Source of the DNA: Azospirillum canadense
GTDB lineage: Bacteria; Pseudomonadota; Alphaproteobacteria; Azospirillales; Azospirillaceae
DNA length: 64,000 bases
Assembly (NCBI RefSeq): GCF_025961225.1
Contig: NZ_JAOQNG010000007.1
Coordinates: 446,501-510,500, forward strand
Direction of reading: 5' to 3'
The notes under the pieces were generated by a model. The model saw nothing but the letters and a program-made list of their open reading frames with translations, made no database searches and had not been told where the DNA came from. Shown here piece by piece: positions 56,322 to 64,000 of this stretch. Position 1 is the stretch's first letter. Every line of letters starts with the position of its first letter. A program made the translations under genes and the position numbers.

Positions 56322-57626
56322 ATGACGGCGGAATGTCTGCAGGACTCCTCGGCGGAGTCCTTCGGCCGGCAGGTGATGCGCAAGGTGACGTGGCGGATCG
56401 TGCCCTTCACCTTCCTGCTCTATGTGATCTCCTATCTGGACCGGGCGAACATCGGCTACGCCGCGCTCCAGATGAATCACGAGCTGGCCCTGGGCGCCGA
56501 AGCGTTCGGCTTCGCCTCCGGCGTGTTCTTCCTCGGCTATTTCCTGTTCGAGGTGCCCAGCAACGTCATGCTCGCCCGCTACGGCGCGCGCGTGTGGATC
56601 GCCCGCATCCTGGTCAGCTGGGGCGTCGTGTCGGTGCTGACGGCCTTCGTGCAGACGGCCGAGCAGCTCTACGTCCTGCGTTTCCTGCTGGGCGTCGCGG
56701 AGGCCGGCTTCTTCCCGGGCATCATCGTCTATCTGACGCAATGGTTCCGTGCCAAGGAGCAGGCGACGACCATCGCGCTGTTCACGGCGGCCATCCCGGT
56801 GTCCTACCTGATGGGCGCCCCGCTCAGCACCTGGCTGATGGACAACGTCAACTGGCTGGGCCTCAGCGGCTGGCGCTGGATGATCATCCTGGAAGGCGGC
56901 CCGGCCATCCTGGGCGGCATCGCGACCTTCCTGTACCTCGTCGACCGGCCGGAGCAGGCGCCGTGGCTGGACGCGCGGGAAAAGGCCTGGCTGGTGCAGG
57001 AACTGGAAGCGGACCGCAAGGCGCGGACCAACGTCCGCCATCTCAGCACGCTGCGGACGATGCTGAACCCGAAGGTGCTGTTCCTCTCGCTGATCTACTT
57101 CGTCTACCAGACCGGCAGCCTGGGCATCGGCTATTGGATGCCGCAGATCATCAAGGGCTTTTCCGGCACGTTGACCAACACCGAGATCGGCCTGATCGCC
57201 ATGGTCCCCTACGCGATCGCCACGGTCGGGATGATTATGTGGTCGCGCAACTCCGACCGGACGGGGGAGCGCCGCTTCCACTCCGCGCTTCCGCTGCTGC
57301 TGGCGGGCGCCGCGCTGGCCCTGGTCGGCGCCGTCGGGGCGCCGTGGCTTGCGATGGCGCTGATCAGCATGGCGCTGACCGGCCTCTACGCCTTCAAGGC
57401 GCCCTTCTGGGCCCTGCCGTCGCTGTTCCTGACCCGCTCCACCGCGGCCATGTCCATCGCCGTCATCAACTCGATCGGCAACCTCGGCGGCTTTGCCGGG
57501 CCGTACCTGATCGGCCTCGTCAAGGGCTCCACGGGCAGCGCCACCGCCGGGCTGATCTTCCTCAGCGGCCTGCTGGTCGTCTCGTTCCTGATGACCGCCC
57601 TGATGCGCCTGGAAGAGCGCGCCTGA
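56322..57626 (+). CDS. MFS transporter, anion:cation symporter family (TtuB/phthalate-like)
   Basis: A 434-residue inner-membrane transporter with twelve membrane segments. The opening RIVPFTFLLYVISYLDRANIGYAAL and FFLGYFLFEVPSNVMLARYGARVWIARILVSWG are diagnostic of the ACS family, which imports organic anions such as tartrate, phthalate, hexuronates and tricarballylate with protons. FLLGVAEAGFFPGIIVYLTQWF and SIGNLGGFAGPYLIG are further landmarks. It is followed after 62 bases by the AcnA-family gene, so a tricarboxylate or hydroxy-tricarboxylate is the most plausible substrate. Confidence 0.93.
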   Translation: MTAECLQDSSAESFGRQVMRKVTWRIVPFTFLLYVISYLDRANIGYAALQMNHELALGAEAFGFASGVFFLGYFLFEVPSNVMLARYGARVWIARILVSWGVVSVLTAFVQTAEQLYVLRFLLGVAEAGFFPGIIVYLTQWFRAKEQATTIALFTAAIPVSYLMGAPLSTWLMDNVNWLGLSGWRWMIILEGGPAILGGIATFLYLVDRPEQAPWLDAREKAWLVQELEADRKARTNVRHLSTLRTMLNPKVLFLSLIYFVYQTGSLGIGYWMPQIIKGFSGTLTNTEIGLIAMVPYAIATVGMIMWSRNSDRTGERRFHSALPLLLAGAALALVGAVGAPWLAMALISMALTGLYAFKAPFWALPSLFLTRSTAAMSIAVINSIGNLGGFAGPYLIGLVKGSTGSATAGLIFLSGLLVVSFLMTALMRLEERA

Positions 57627-57688
57627 CCGCCCGCCGCGACCACCGCTTCCCGAGAACGCCCGTTTCCCCCGGATCCCAAGGATCACCC

Positions 57689-60337
57689 ATGGTTCAACCC
57701 TTCACCTCAACCCTGACCGGACCGTTCGGCACGCTGCGGCACATCGACCTGCGGGCGGCGGCCGGTGGCGCCCTGGAGCGCATGCCCTGGTGCCACCGCG
57801 TCCTGCTGGAGAACGTGCTGCGCCAGCCCGACGCCGCGGTGGCGGAGGCGGGGCGGCGGGCGCTGCTCGGCTGGCTGGAGACCGGGCGGAGCGAGGCGGA
57901 GATCCCCTACGCCCCCGGCCGCATCCTGATGCACGACACCACCTGCGGGCCGGCGCTGGTGGACATCGCCGCCATGCGCGACGCCCTGGCGGAGGCCGGC
58001 GGCGACCCGGCCCGGCTGAACCCGGCCTGCCCTGTCGCGACCTCCACCGACCATTCGGTCGCGGTGGACGTCTCGGCCCGGCCGGACGCGCTGCGCCACA
58101 ACATGACCCGCGAGATGGAGCGCAACGCCGAGCGCTACCGCTTCATGAAATGGGCGGCCAACACGGTGCGCGGCTTCCGCGTCTTCCCGCCCGGCACCGG
58201 CATCATGCACACCATCAACATGGAGCGCCTCGCCACCGTCGTGGCCGTGGAGGAGCGCACCGGCGAACATGGGGGCGAGCGCTGGGCGGTGCCCGACACG
58301 CTGGTCGGCACCGACAGCCACACGCCGATGATCAACAGCCTCGGCGTGCTTGGCTGGGGCGTGGGCGGCATCGAGGCCGAAGCCGTGATGTTCGGCGTGC
58401 CGCTGGCGCTTCGCGTGCCGGAGGTGATCGGCGTGCGGCTGGACGGACATCTGGCGGAGGGGGCGCTGGCCACCGACCTCGCGCTGGTCGTGACGGAGCG
58501 GCTGCGCAAGCTGGGCATCGCCGGGGAGTTCGTCGAGTTCTTCGGCGCCGGCGTGGCGAGCCTGTCGGCTGGCGAGCGTTCGGTCGTCGCCAACATGGCC
58601 CCGGAATACGGCGCCAGCACCGGCTTCTTCCCCATCGACGCGCGCACGCTGGCCTACCTGCGCGACACCGGCCGCGACGAGACGCACCAGGCGCTGGTCG
58701 CCGCCTACGCCCAGGCCATCGGCCTGTGGTACGCGCCGAACGCCAGCCCACGCTACACCGAGACCATCACGATCGACCTGGGCTCGCTCGGTCCCACTTT
58801 GGCCGGTCCGCGCCGCCCGCACGACCGGCTGGCGCCGGACCAGGTGCCGGCGGTGATGGCGCCGCTCGTCACCGGCGCCGCACCGCCCGCGGAGGGTGAT
58901 GAGGTGCCGGAGGACGCGGTGGCGATCGCCGCCATCACCTCCTGCACCAACACCACGGACCTCGGCCTGCTGGTCGCCGCCGGGCTGCTGGCGCGCAAGG
59001 CGCGGCGGCTCGGCCTGCACCCGCCGGCCTGGGTGAAGACCTCGCTCACGCCGGGCTCGCCGGCGACGGCGCGCCGCTTGGCGCGGGCCGGGCTGCTGGA
59101 GGATCTGGAGGCGCTGGGCTTCGGGATCGCCGCCTACGGCTGCGCGACCTGCATCGGCAACTCCGGCCCCCTCCTCCCCGTGGTTGCGGAGGCCATGGAG
59201 CGCCGCGGCATCAAGCCGGTCGTCGTGCTGTCGGGCAACCGCAACTTCCCCGGCCGCGTGCACCCGCAGCTGACCTCCGCCCTGCTGGCGTCGCCGCCGC
59301 TGGTGATCGCCTGGGCGCTCAGCGGGCGGGCCGTGCTGGACGTAACCCGCGATCCGCTGGGCATCGGCACGAACGGAGAGGTCGTCCGGCTCGCCGATCT
59401 CTGGCCGACGTCGGAGGAGATCGAGGCGGCGCTGGCCGCGGCCGTCGACCCGGACGACGTGGCGACCGCCTACGCGGAGACCGAAGCCTCGCCCCTGTGG
59501 CGCGACCTGGAGGCGCCCAATACGCAGCGATTCCCGTGGGACCCGGAGTCCACTTACCAACGCAGGCCGCCCTTCGTGAATTTCGGCCCGCAGGACGCGC
59601 CTGTCCCCTCCTTCGTCGCGCATCCGCTGCTGGTGCTGGTGGACGACATCACGACCGACCACATCTCCCCCGCCAGCGCCATTCCGGCGGGGAGCGACGC
59701 CGGCCGGCACCTGATCGCGCGCGGGGCGGATCCGCAGGACCTGAACGTCTACGCCTCCCGCCGCGGCAACTGGGAAGTGATGCTGCGCGGCCTGTTCACC
59801 AACAGGACGGTCGTCAACCAGCTGTGCCCGGACGCCCCGGCCGGCCACACCGTCTTCGCCCCGACCGGCGAGGTGCAGCCCGTGTGGATCGCCGCCGACC
59901 GTTACGCGCAGGCCGGCCTGCCCACCGTGCTGATCGCCGGAGAACGCTACGGCACCGGATCGTCGCGCGACTGGGCAGCCAAGGGCACGCACCTGCTGGG
60001 CGTCCGCGCGGTCCTGGCGCAGAGCTTCGAGCGCATCCACCGGTCCAACCTGGTCGGCATGGGCATCCTGCCCCTGCGCCTGCCGTCCGCGTGGCGCCCG
60101 GACACGCTGAAGATCGCACCGGGTGATCGGGTGGAAGTCCATGCCGATCCTATGGCCCTGGAGCCGCGCGCGTCGGTTCGGGTCGTGCTGCGCCGGGCGT
60201 CGGGCGCCGTCGAGCAATGCGAGGCCACCGCCCTCCTGGAAACCGCGCTCGACGTCGCGCTCATCCAGGCCGGCGGCGTGATCCCGATGATCCTGCGGCG
60301 CGCCCTGGCGGCCGCTTCAATCCAGAAAACAACGTAG
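57689..60337 (+). CDS. acnA: AcnA-family aconitate hydratase paralogue
   Basis: An 882-residue 4Fe-4S hydro-lyase. The cluster Cys are seen at C419 (ITSCTNTTD), C485 and C488 (YGCATCIGNSGPL), with the same spacing as in E. coli AcnA. TDSHTPMINSLGVLGWGVGGIEAE and ERYGTGSSRDWAAKGTHLLG are the other active-site blocks (the swivel-domain Ser/Arg). AAGGA lies six bases before the ATG. Linkage to an MFS carboxylate transporter and a LysR regulator indicates a catabolic paralogue rather than the TCA housekeeping enzyme. No PrpF-type isomerase is adjacent, so a methylcitrate (AcnD) role is less likely. Substrate could be citrate, cis-aconitate, or a substituted relative. Confidence 0.93.
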   Translation: MVQPFTSTLTGPFGTLRHIDLRAAAGGALERMPWCHRVLLENVLRQPDAAVAEAGRRALLGWLETGRSEAEIPYAPGRILMHDTTCGPALVDIAAMRDALAEAGGDPARLNPACPVATSTDHSVAVDVSARPDALRHNMTREMERNAERYRFMKWAANTVRGFRVFPPGTGIMHTINMERLATVVAVEERTGEHGGERWAVPDTLVGTDSHTPMINSLGVLGWGVGGIEAEAVMFGVPLALRVPEVIGVRLDGHLAEGALATDLALVVTERLRKLGIAGEFVEFFGAGVASLSAGERSVVANMAPEYGASTGFFPIDARTLAYLRDTGRDETHQALVAAYAQAIGLWYAPNASPRYTETITIDLGSLGPTLAGPRRPHDRLAPDQVPAVMAPLVTGAAPPAEGDEVPEDAVAIAAITSCTNTTDLGLLVAAGLLARKARRLGLHPPAWVKTSLTPGSPATARRLARAGLLEDLEALGFGIAAYGCATCIGNSGPLLPVVAEAMERRGIKPVVVLSGNRNFPGRVHPQLTSALLASPPLVIAWALSGRAVLDVTRDPLGIGTNGEVVRLADLWPTSEEIEAALAAAVDPDDVATAYAETEASPLWRDLEAPNTQRFPWDPESTYQRRPPFVNFGPQDAPVPSFVAHPLLVLVDDITTDHISPASAIPAGSDAGRHLIARGADPQDLNVYASRRGNWEVMLRGLFTNRTVVNQLCPDAPAGHTVFAPTGEVQPVWIAADRYAQAGLPTVLIAGERYGTGSSRDWAAKGTHLLGVRAVLAQSFERIHRSNLVGMGILPLRLPSAWRPDTLKIAPGDRVEVHADPMALEPRASVRVVLRRASGAVEQCEATALLETALDVALIQAGGVIPMILRRALAAASIQKTT

Positions 60338-60340
60338 TAT

Positions 60341-60385
60341 CATAAGAGGTATTGGCATAAGAGATATTATCGCAAGAGTGGATGA
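60341..60385. repeat. Degenerate 15-bp tandem repeats before the lactonase gene
   Basis: CATAAGAGGTATTGG, CATAAGAGATATTAT and CGCAAGAGTGGATGA follow each other at 15-base steps (60341-60355, 60356-60370, 60371-60385). The first two share ten of their first twelve bases. They fill the 56-base AT-rich gap between the aconitase and lactonase genes, and may be a spaced operator or an old slippage product. Confidence 0.6.
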
Positions 60386-60393
60386 AATGACCA

Positions 60394-61698
60394 ATGCTAC
60401 CAACCGATACGGATAAAAAACCGATGGATTCGCACGCAAAAGACACGGGGTCGGCACTGCCGCGTCGCCGCTTTTGCCGGGATCTGGCCGGTCTGGTCGC
60501 AGGCTCCGTCTGCGCCGGCGCGCTGCCGGCGTCGGAGGCCATGGCGCAACCGGCCGACACCAACCGCGATGGGCGTCAGGAGGCGCCGAAGGTCATGCCG
60601 CAGCCCAACATTCCATACTTCGCCTATGTCGGTTCGCGGACGACCCGGGAGCGGAACGCGCGGGGTGACGGGCTCAGCGTCTACCGCGTCGATCCGGCCG
60701 CGGCCACCTGGACGCCCGTGCAAGTCCTGCGCGACCTCGTCAACCCATCCTTCCTCAGCTTCGACCGGCAGCGCCGCTTCCTCTATGTCGTGCACGGTGA
60801 CCGCAGCGAGATCAGCGCGTTCCGCATCGACCCGAAATCGGGGGAACTGACCTTCCTCAACCAGGAATCGACGGGCGGCAAGAACCCGGTGCACCTCTGC
60901 ATCGATCCGACGAACCGCTTCGTCATCCTGCCCAATCACGTCACCTCGTCCCTCGCCGTGCTGCCGATCGGGGAGGATGGCGCGCTGGGTAAGCTCTGCG
61001 ACCTCGTCCCTTTGACCGGGAAGATCGGCCCGCACCGCGTCGAGCAGCCCTTTCCGAAGCCGCACCAGACGATGCTCGACCAGACCGGGCGTTTCATCGC
61101 GGTTCCCGACAAGGGGCTGGACCGGACCTTCGTCTTCCGCCTCGATCCGGCGACCGGCAAGCTGGCCGCGGTCGAAGGAGCCGCGGCCGAAGCCCGCGAA
61201 GGCGCTGGACCACGCCACATCGCGTTCCACCCGTCGAACCGCTTCGCCTACATCGTCAACGAACTGGACTCGACGGTCACCACCTGCCGCTTCGATGCCG
61301 AGGCCGGACGCCTGACCCCCATCCAGGTGCTGAGCGCGTTGCCCGACAGCTTCGTGGGGAACAGCCGCGCCGCCGAGATCGCGGTTTCGGCGAGCGGTCG
61401 CTTCGTCTACGCTTCCAACCGCGGCCATGAGAGCGTCGCGGCCTTCGCGGTGGACGAGGCCACCGGCCGCCTCACCCCCGCTGGCTGGCAACCCACCGGC
61501 GGACGGACCCCCCGCTTCTTCGCCCTCAGCCCGGCCGACGACGTTCTGTTCGTCGCCAACGAGGACAGCGACGACATCGTCGGTTTCCGCGTCGATCCCG
61601 ACACGGGAACCCTGACCCCGCTGGGGACCGTGGCGCGCACGGGCAGCCCCGTCTGCATTCTCTTCAACCCTGTCGGCAGTGGGCAAGCGCGGACGTAA
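60394..61698 (+). CDS. Tat-exported lactonase-fold (6-phosphogluconolactonase/YbhE-like) beta-propeller protein
   Basis: A 434-residue protein. An N-terminal LPRRRFCRDLAGLVAGSV is a twin-arginine-type leader with hydrophobic core, ending near SEAMAQ. The rest is a seven-bladed propeller of the lactonase family: IPYFAYVGSRTTRERNARGDGLSVYRVD, NPVHLCIDPTNRFVIL, GAGPRHIAFHPSNRFAYIVNELDSTVT and ENEDSDD-like FVANEDSDDIVGFRVD. In cytosolic YbhE-type enzymes this fold opens 6-phosphogluconolactone; export to the periplasm makes that substrate unlikely and suggests a free lactone. An in-frame ATG at 60424 is an alternative start. It follows the aconitase gene on the same strand and ends 12 bases from the convergent enolase-family gene. 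Confidence 0.88.
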   Translation: MLPTDTDKKPMDSHAKDTGSALPRRRFCRDLAGLVAGSVCAGALPASEAMAQPADTNRDGRQEAPKVMPQPNIPYFAYVGSRTTRERNARGDGLSVYRVDPAAATWTPVQVLRDLVNPSFLSFDRQRRFLYVVHGDRSEISAFRIDPKSGELTFLNQESTGGKNPVHLCIDPTNRFVILPNHVTSSLAVLPIGEDGALGKLCDLVPLTGKIGPHRVEQPFPKPHQTMLDQTGRFIAVPDKGLDRTFVFRLDPATGKLAAVEGAAAEAREGAGPRHIAFHPSNRFAYIVNELDSTVTTCRFDAEAGRLTPIQVLSALPDSFVGNSRAAEIAVSASGRFVYASNRGHESVAAFAVDEATGRLTPAGWQPTGGRTPRFFALSPADDVLFVANEDSDDIVGFRVDPDTGTLTPLGTVARTGSPVCILFNPVGSGQART

Positions 61699-61710
61699 GC
61701 GTCCCGTCGA

Positions 61711-62844
61711 TCAGCGCCTCACATCCTGCCGTGCGACGACAAAGGGCGATAGGATGTCGGCGTTCAGATCGATGCCGAAGCCTGGGCCATCCGGCACGGT
61801 GACAGTCCCATCGTCGTTGACGGTGGGACGGCCGCACAGGTCCAGAAGAGGATTCGGCCCGCCGTCGAATTCGAGGAACGGGTACCCCCCCGCTGCACCG
61901 CCGCTGCGCATCGCCGGTAGGGTCGCGGTCAGGTGCAAGGCCGCCTGGAAGTTCACGATGCCGCCCCAGACGTGGGGAACCACCGGCCGGTCGTACAGCT
62001 CCGCCAGGGCCGCCACCCGGCCCACCCCGGTCAAGCCGCCGCAGACGGCGATGTCCGGTTGCAGCACGTCCATGCAACCGGCCTCCAGGAAGGGACGGAA
62101 GGCGCGGGCGTCCGTGAAGGTCTCTCCACCGGCCAGCGCGGGCTTCATGTGGCCGGACAGCATGCGGTAGCCTTGCAGATCCCCCGGAACCGTGGGCTCC
62201 TCCACCCAGAGCAGGCCGGCCTCCTCCATGCCCGACACGGCGGCCAGGGCGGCGCGCGGCGCGTAGGACTGGTTGAAGTCCAGCATCAGTGTGCCGTCCG
62301 GCCCCATCAACCGCCGAATGGCGTTGGCGATGGCCGCATCGTCCGCCGGGGCGAAGCCGCTGCGCAGCTTGATCGCCTTGAAGCCCGCCCGGAGATACCC
62401 CTCCACCTCGCGCTCGAACGTCCGGTAGGGATGGCCGCCGGGCTTGAAGAAGGGACCGCTGGCGTAGGCCGCGACGCGATCGCGGACGGCGCCGCCCAGC
62501 AGCGTGCTGACCGGAATGCCGCGCAGGCGCGCCGTCAGGTCGTGCAGCGCCATGTCGACCGCGGCCACGGCCCCCATGGCGCCGCCGGCGGCCTCCCGCA
62601 TCTCCTGCCAGAGCCGGCCGATCTGCTGGGGATCCTGCCCCAGCAGGCGTGGCGCCAAGCGCGAGGCGACGACGACGAAATCGGCCCCGGGCGTGTGCCA
62701 GGCCTCGCCCCAGCCGGACAGGCCGTCGCGGCTCACGACCTCGACGAACAGGGTCTCCCGGCGGTCGAAAGACACCAGCGCGTTGCCGATGACTTCGGGC
62801 AGCGGTGCGACCAGATGATGGAGACGGACGGCGGCGATGCTCAT
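61711..62844 (-). CDS. Mandelate racemase/enolase-superfamily dehydratase
   Basis: A 377-residue enzyme with capping domain (1-120) and TIM barrel. Lys-x-x-Lys segment FKAIKLRSGF; metal ligands Asp in LMLDFNQSY, Glu in LWVEEPTVPGD and Glu in LAGGETFTD. The His-Asp general-base dyad is visible as QPDIAVCGGLT and VVPHVWGG, placing it in the mandelate-racemase subgroup, where most members dehydrate sugar acids or racemise hydroxy acids. The exact substrate is not readable. Its start overlaps the stop of the upstream MFS gene by four bases, so transporter and enzyme are coupled. It converges on the lactonase-fold gene. Confidence 0.92.
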   Translation of the reverse strand: MSIAAVRLHHLVAPLPEVIGNALVSFDRRETLFVEVVSRDGLSGWGEAWHTPGADFVVVASRLAPRLLGQDPQQIGRLWQEMREAAGGAMGAVAAVDMALHDLTARLRGIPVSTLLGGAVRDRVAAYASGPFFKPGGHPYRTFEREVEGYLRAGFKAIKLRSGFAPADDAAIANAIRRLMGPDGTLMLDFNQSYAPRAALAAVSGMEEAGLLWVEEPTVPGDLQGYRMLSGHMKPALAGGETFTDARAFRPFLEAGCMDVLQPDIAVCGGLTGVGRVAALAELYDRPVVPHVWGGIVNFQAALHLTATLPAMRSGGAAGGYPFLEFDGGPNPLLDLCGRPTVNDDGTVTVPDGPGFGIDLNADILSPFVVARQDVRR

Positions 62845-64000
62845 GCCTTGCTTTCCTGTGCGCTTTCCTGTGCGGGATGGGACGTAGGGACGATGCCGCC
62901 GCGCATCACATCGCGCATGAGATGGCCGAGCAGCAGGATCGCGCAGGCCGTCAGCGCCATGGCGCCGGCAAGAACCAGCTGCGCCCCGCTGAAGCTGCCG
63001 GTCGCGTCCCGCACCCAGCCGATGATGGTGGGACCGAAGAAACCGCCCGTGCTGCCGACGGAATTGATCAGCGCGATGCCGGCCGCGGCGGCGGTGCCGG
63101 TCAGCATGGTCGTCGGGAAGATCCAGATGTTGGGCGATGCGCCCCCGATGCCGGCTGCCCCGATGGTCAATCCGACCAGCCCGACCAGCGGGTTGCTGCT
63201 CAGGGCGGCAAGGACGAAGCCGGCCGCGCTGACCAGAAAGGGCCCGGCCGCGTGCCAGACGCGCTCGCCGGTCCGGTCGGCGTGGCGGCCCACCAGCACC
63301 ATGGCCAGCGCCATGAAGGCGGAGGGAATGGCGGCGACGAAGCCCGTCTGCACGGTGGTGAGGCCGAACGCCTTGACGAACTGCGGCATCCAGATGGCGA
63401 TGCCCGTCGTGCCCATGACAAGGCCGACCGCGATCAGGCACATCAGCAGCACGCGGGGATCCCGGACAGCACGGGACACGGTGAAGCGCTCCGTCGTCTC
63501 CTGCGCCGCGCGTTCGGCGGTCAGCCGGGCGGACAGCCAGCGGCGCTCGTCGTCGGCCAGGAAACCGGCCTTCTCGGGCGAGGACGGCAGGCAGAGGGCG
63601 ACGACGACGCCCATGATGACCGCGGGCGTGGCTTCCAGGATGAACATCCACTGCCAGCCGGCCATGCCGTGCCAGCCGTTCAGATGCTCGATGATCAGGC
63701 CCGAAATGGGGGCGCCGATGACCGACGACAGCGGCACGGCGATGTTGAACGTCCCGAACATGCGGGCGCGGTATTCCCGCGGGAACCACAGGGTCATGTA
63801 GAAGATCATGCCCGGAAAGAAGCCGGCCTCCGCAGCGCCCAGCAGGATGCGCACGGCATAGAAGCTGCCGGGGCTCCAGACGAAGGCCGTCGCCGCCGAG
63901 AGCAACCCCCAGGTGATCAGGATCCGCGCGATCCAGAGCCGCGCGCCATAGCGCACGAGGAGCAGGTTGCTCGGAACCTCGCACAGCACGTAGCCGAGGA
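62841..64000 (-). CDS. MFS organic-anion transporter, N-terminus cut by window edge
   Basis: About 386 residues are visible, starting inside the second helix (LGYVLCEVPSNLLLVRYGARLWIARILITWG), the same ACS-family signature as the transporter at 56322. FLLGAAEAGFFPG-like ILLGAAEAGFFPGMIFYMTLWF and GLTIGAAGIGGASPNIWIFPTTML follow. The first 50-70 residues lie beyond the right edge. The stop overlaps the start of the enolase-family gene by four bases, so it probably imports the acid that this enzyme dehydrates. The reading frame is intact to the window end. Confidence 0.9.
   Translation of the reverse strand, partial: LGYVLCEVPSNLLLVRYGARLWIARILITWGLLSAATAFVWSPGSFYAVRILLGAAEAGFFPGMIFYMTLWFPREYRARMFGTFNIAVPLSSVIGAPISGLIIEHLNGWHGMAGWQWMFILEATPAVIMGVVVALCLPSSPEKAGFLADDERRWLSARLTAERAAQETTERFTVSRAVRDPRVLLMCLIAVGLVMGTTGIAIWMPQFVKAFGLTTVQTGFVAAIPSAFMALAMVLVGRHADRTGERVWHAAGPFLVSAAGFVLAALSSNPLVGLVGLTIGAAGIGGASPNIWIFPTTMLTGTAAAAGIALINSVGSTGGFFGPTIIGWVRDATGSFSGAQLVLAGAMALTACAILLLGHLMRDVMRGGIVPTSHPAQESAQESKA

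Noticed and set aside
57707..60217. An 836-codon minus-strand frame opposite the aconitase gene
   Set aside because: Antisense of AcnA; no motif and no ribosome site.
57689..60337. AcnD of a 2-methylcitrate pathway
   Set aside because: No prpB, prpC or prpF neighbours are in the window; the linked genes are an MFS carboxylate transporter and an exported lactonase-fold protein.

Overview
The window is a GC-rich, gene-dense stretch with no RNA genes. It looks like an accessory or catabolic region of a free-living or plant-associated alphaproteobacterium. Many peripheral ABC importers each sit next to CoA or oxidoreductase enzymes, regulators of the LysR and IclR types are frequent, Tat-type leaders are common, and a giant exoprotein is present. 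Azospirillum or a close Rhodospirillales relative is my best guess; this is inference, since no rRNA or housekeeping marker is present.

Region 1 (1-9347): a minus-strand operon for a branched-chain amino-acid-type (HAAT) ABC importer (binding protein, livHMGF), followed by an Old Yellow Enzyme-like reductase and an EthD-domain protein. Divergent to it are an SCP2-type thiolase and etfBA, which end in two strong hairpin terminators. The plus-strand promoter carries a CAAAC-N4-GTTTG operator of the PsrA (TetR) fatty-acid regulator type. Region 2 (9527-17040): enoyl-CoA hydratase, a spermidine/putrescine-type ABC importer with its two permease domains fused in one chain, and a CaiC-like acyl-CoA ligase, divergent from an IclR regulator across a near-perfect 17-bp palindrome.

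Region 3 (17086-23029): a DUF1326/DUF2182 pair, a GcvA-like LysR regulator, then a metal-resistance unit (CadR/PbrR-type MerR and a ZntA-type P1B-ATPase) with a textbook MerR operator and two perfect hairpins in the ATPase leader. Region 4 (23088-33070): a hydroxy-acid cluster comprising a polar amino-acid-type ABC importer, an FMN alpha-hydroxyacid oxidase, a D-2-hydroxyacid dehydrogenase and an RraA-like aldolase. Two paralogous LysR regulators and an AtuA-like/DUF4387 pair diverge from it; related LysR-type palindromes lie upstream of the first LysR gene and of the AtuA gene.

Region 5 (33048-54798): a 4,891-residue secreted protein (DUF4347 domain, three blocks of exactly seven FG-GAP blades, then long arrays of Ig/cadherin-like modules) followed by its own TolC-type outer-membrane protein. 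Divergent from it is a 1,422-residue hybrid sensor kinase with a beta-propeller sensor domain, and convergent to that kinase an OmpR-type response regulator. No HlyB/HlyD-type partners lie in the window. Region 6 (55082-64000): LysR, an MFS carboxylate transporter, an AcnA-family aconitase, a Tat-exported lactonase-fold protein, and on the other strand an enolase-superfamily dehydratase coupled to a second MFS transporter that runs off the window.

The most unusual items are the giant three-propeller protein with its neighbours, and the region 4 catabolic cluster, whose substrate I cannot name. All functional calls come from reading the translated sequence by eye; no database search was run.
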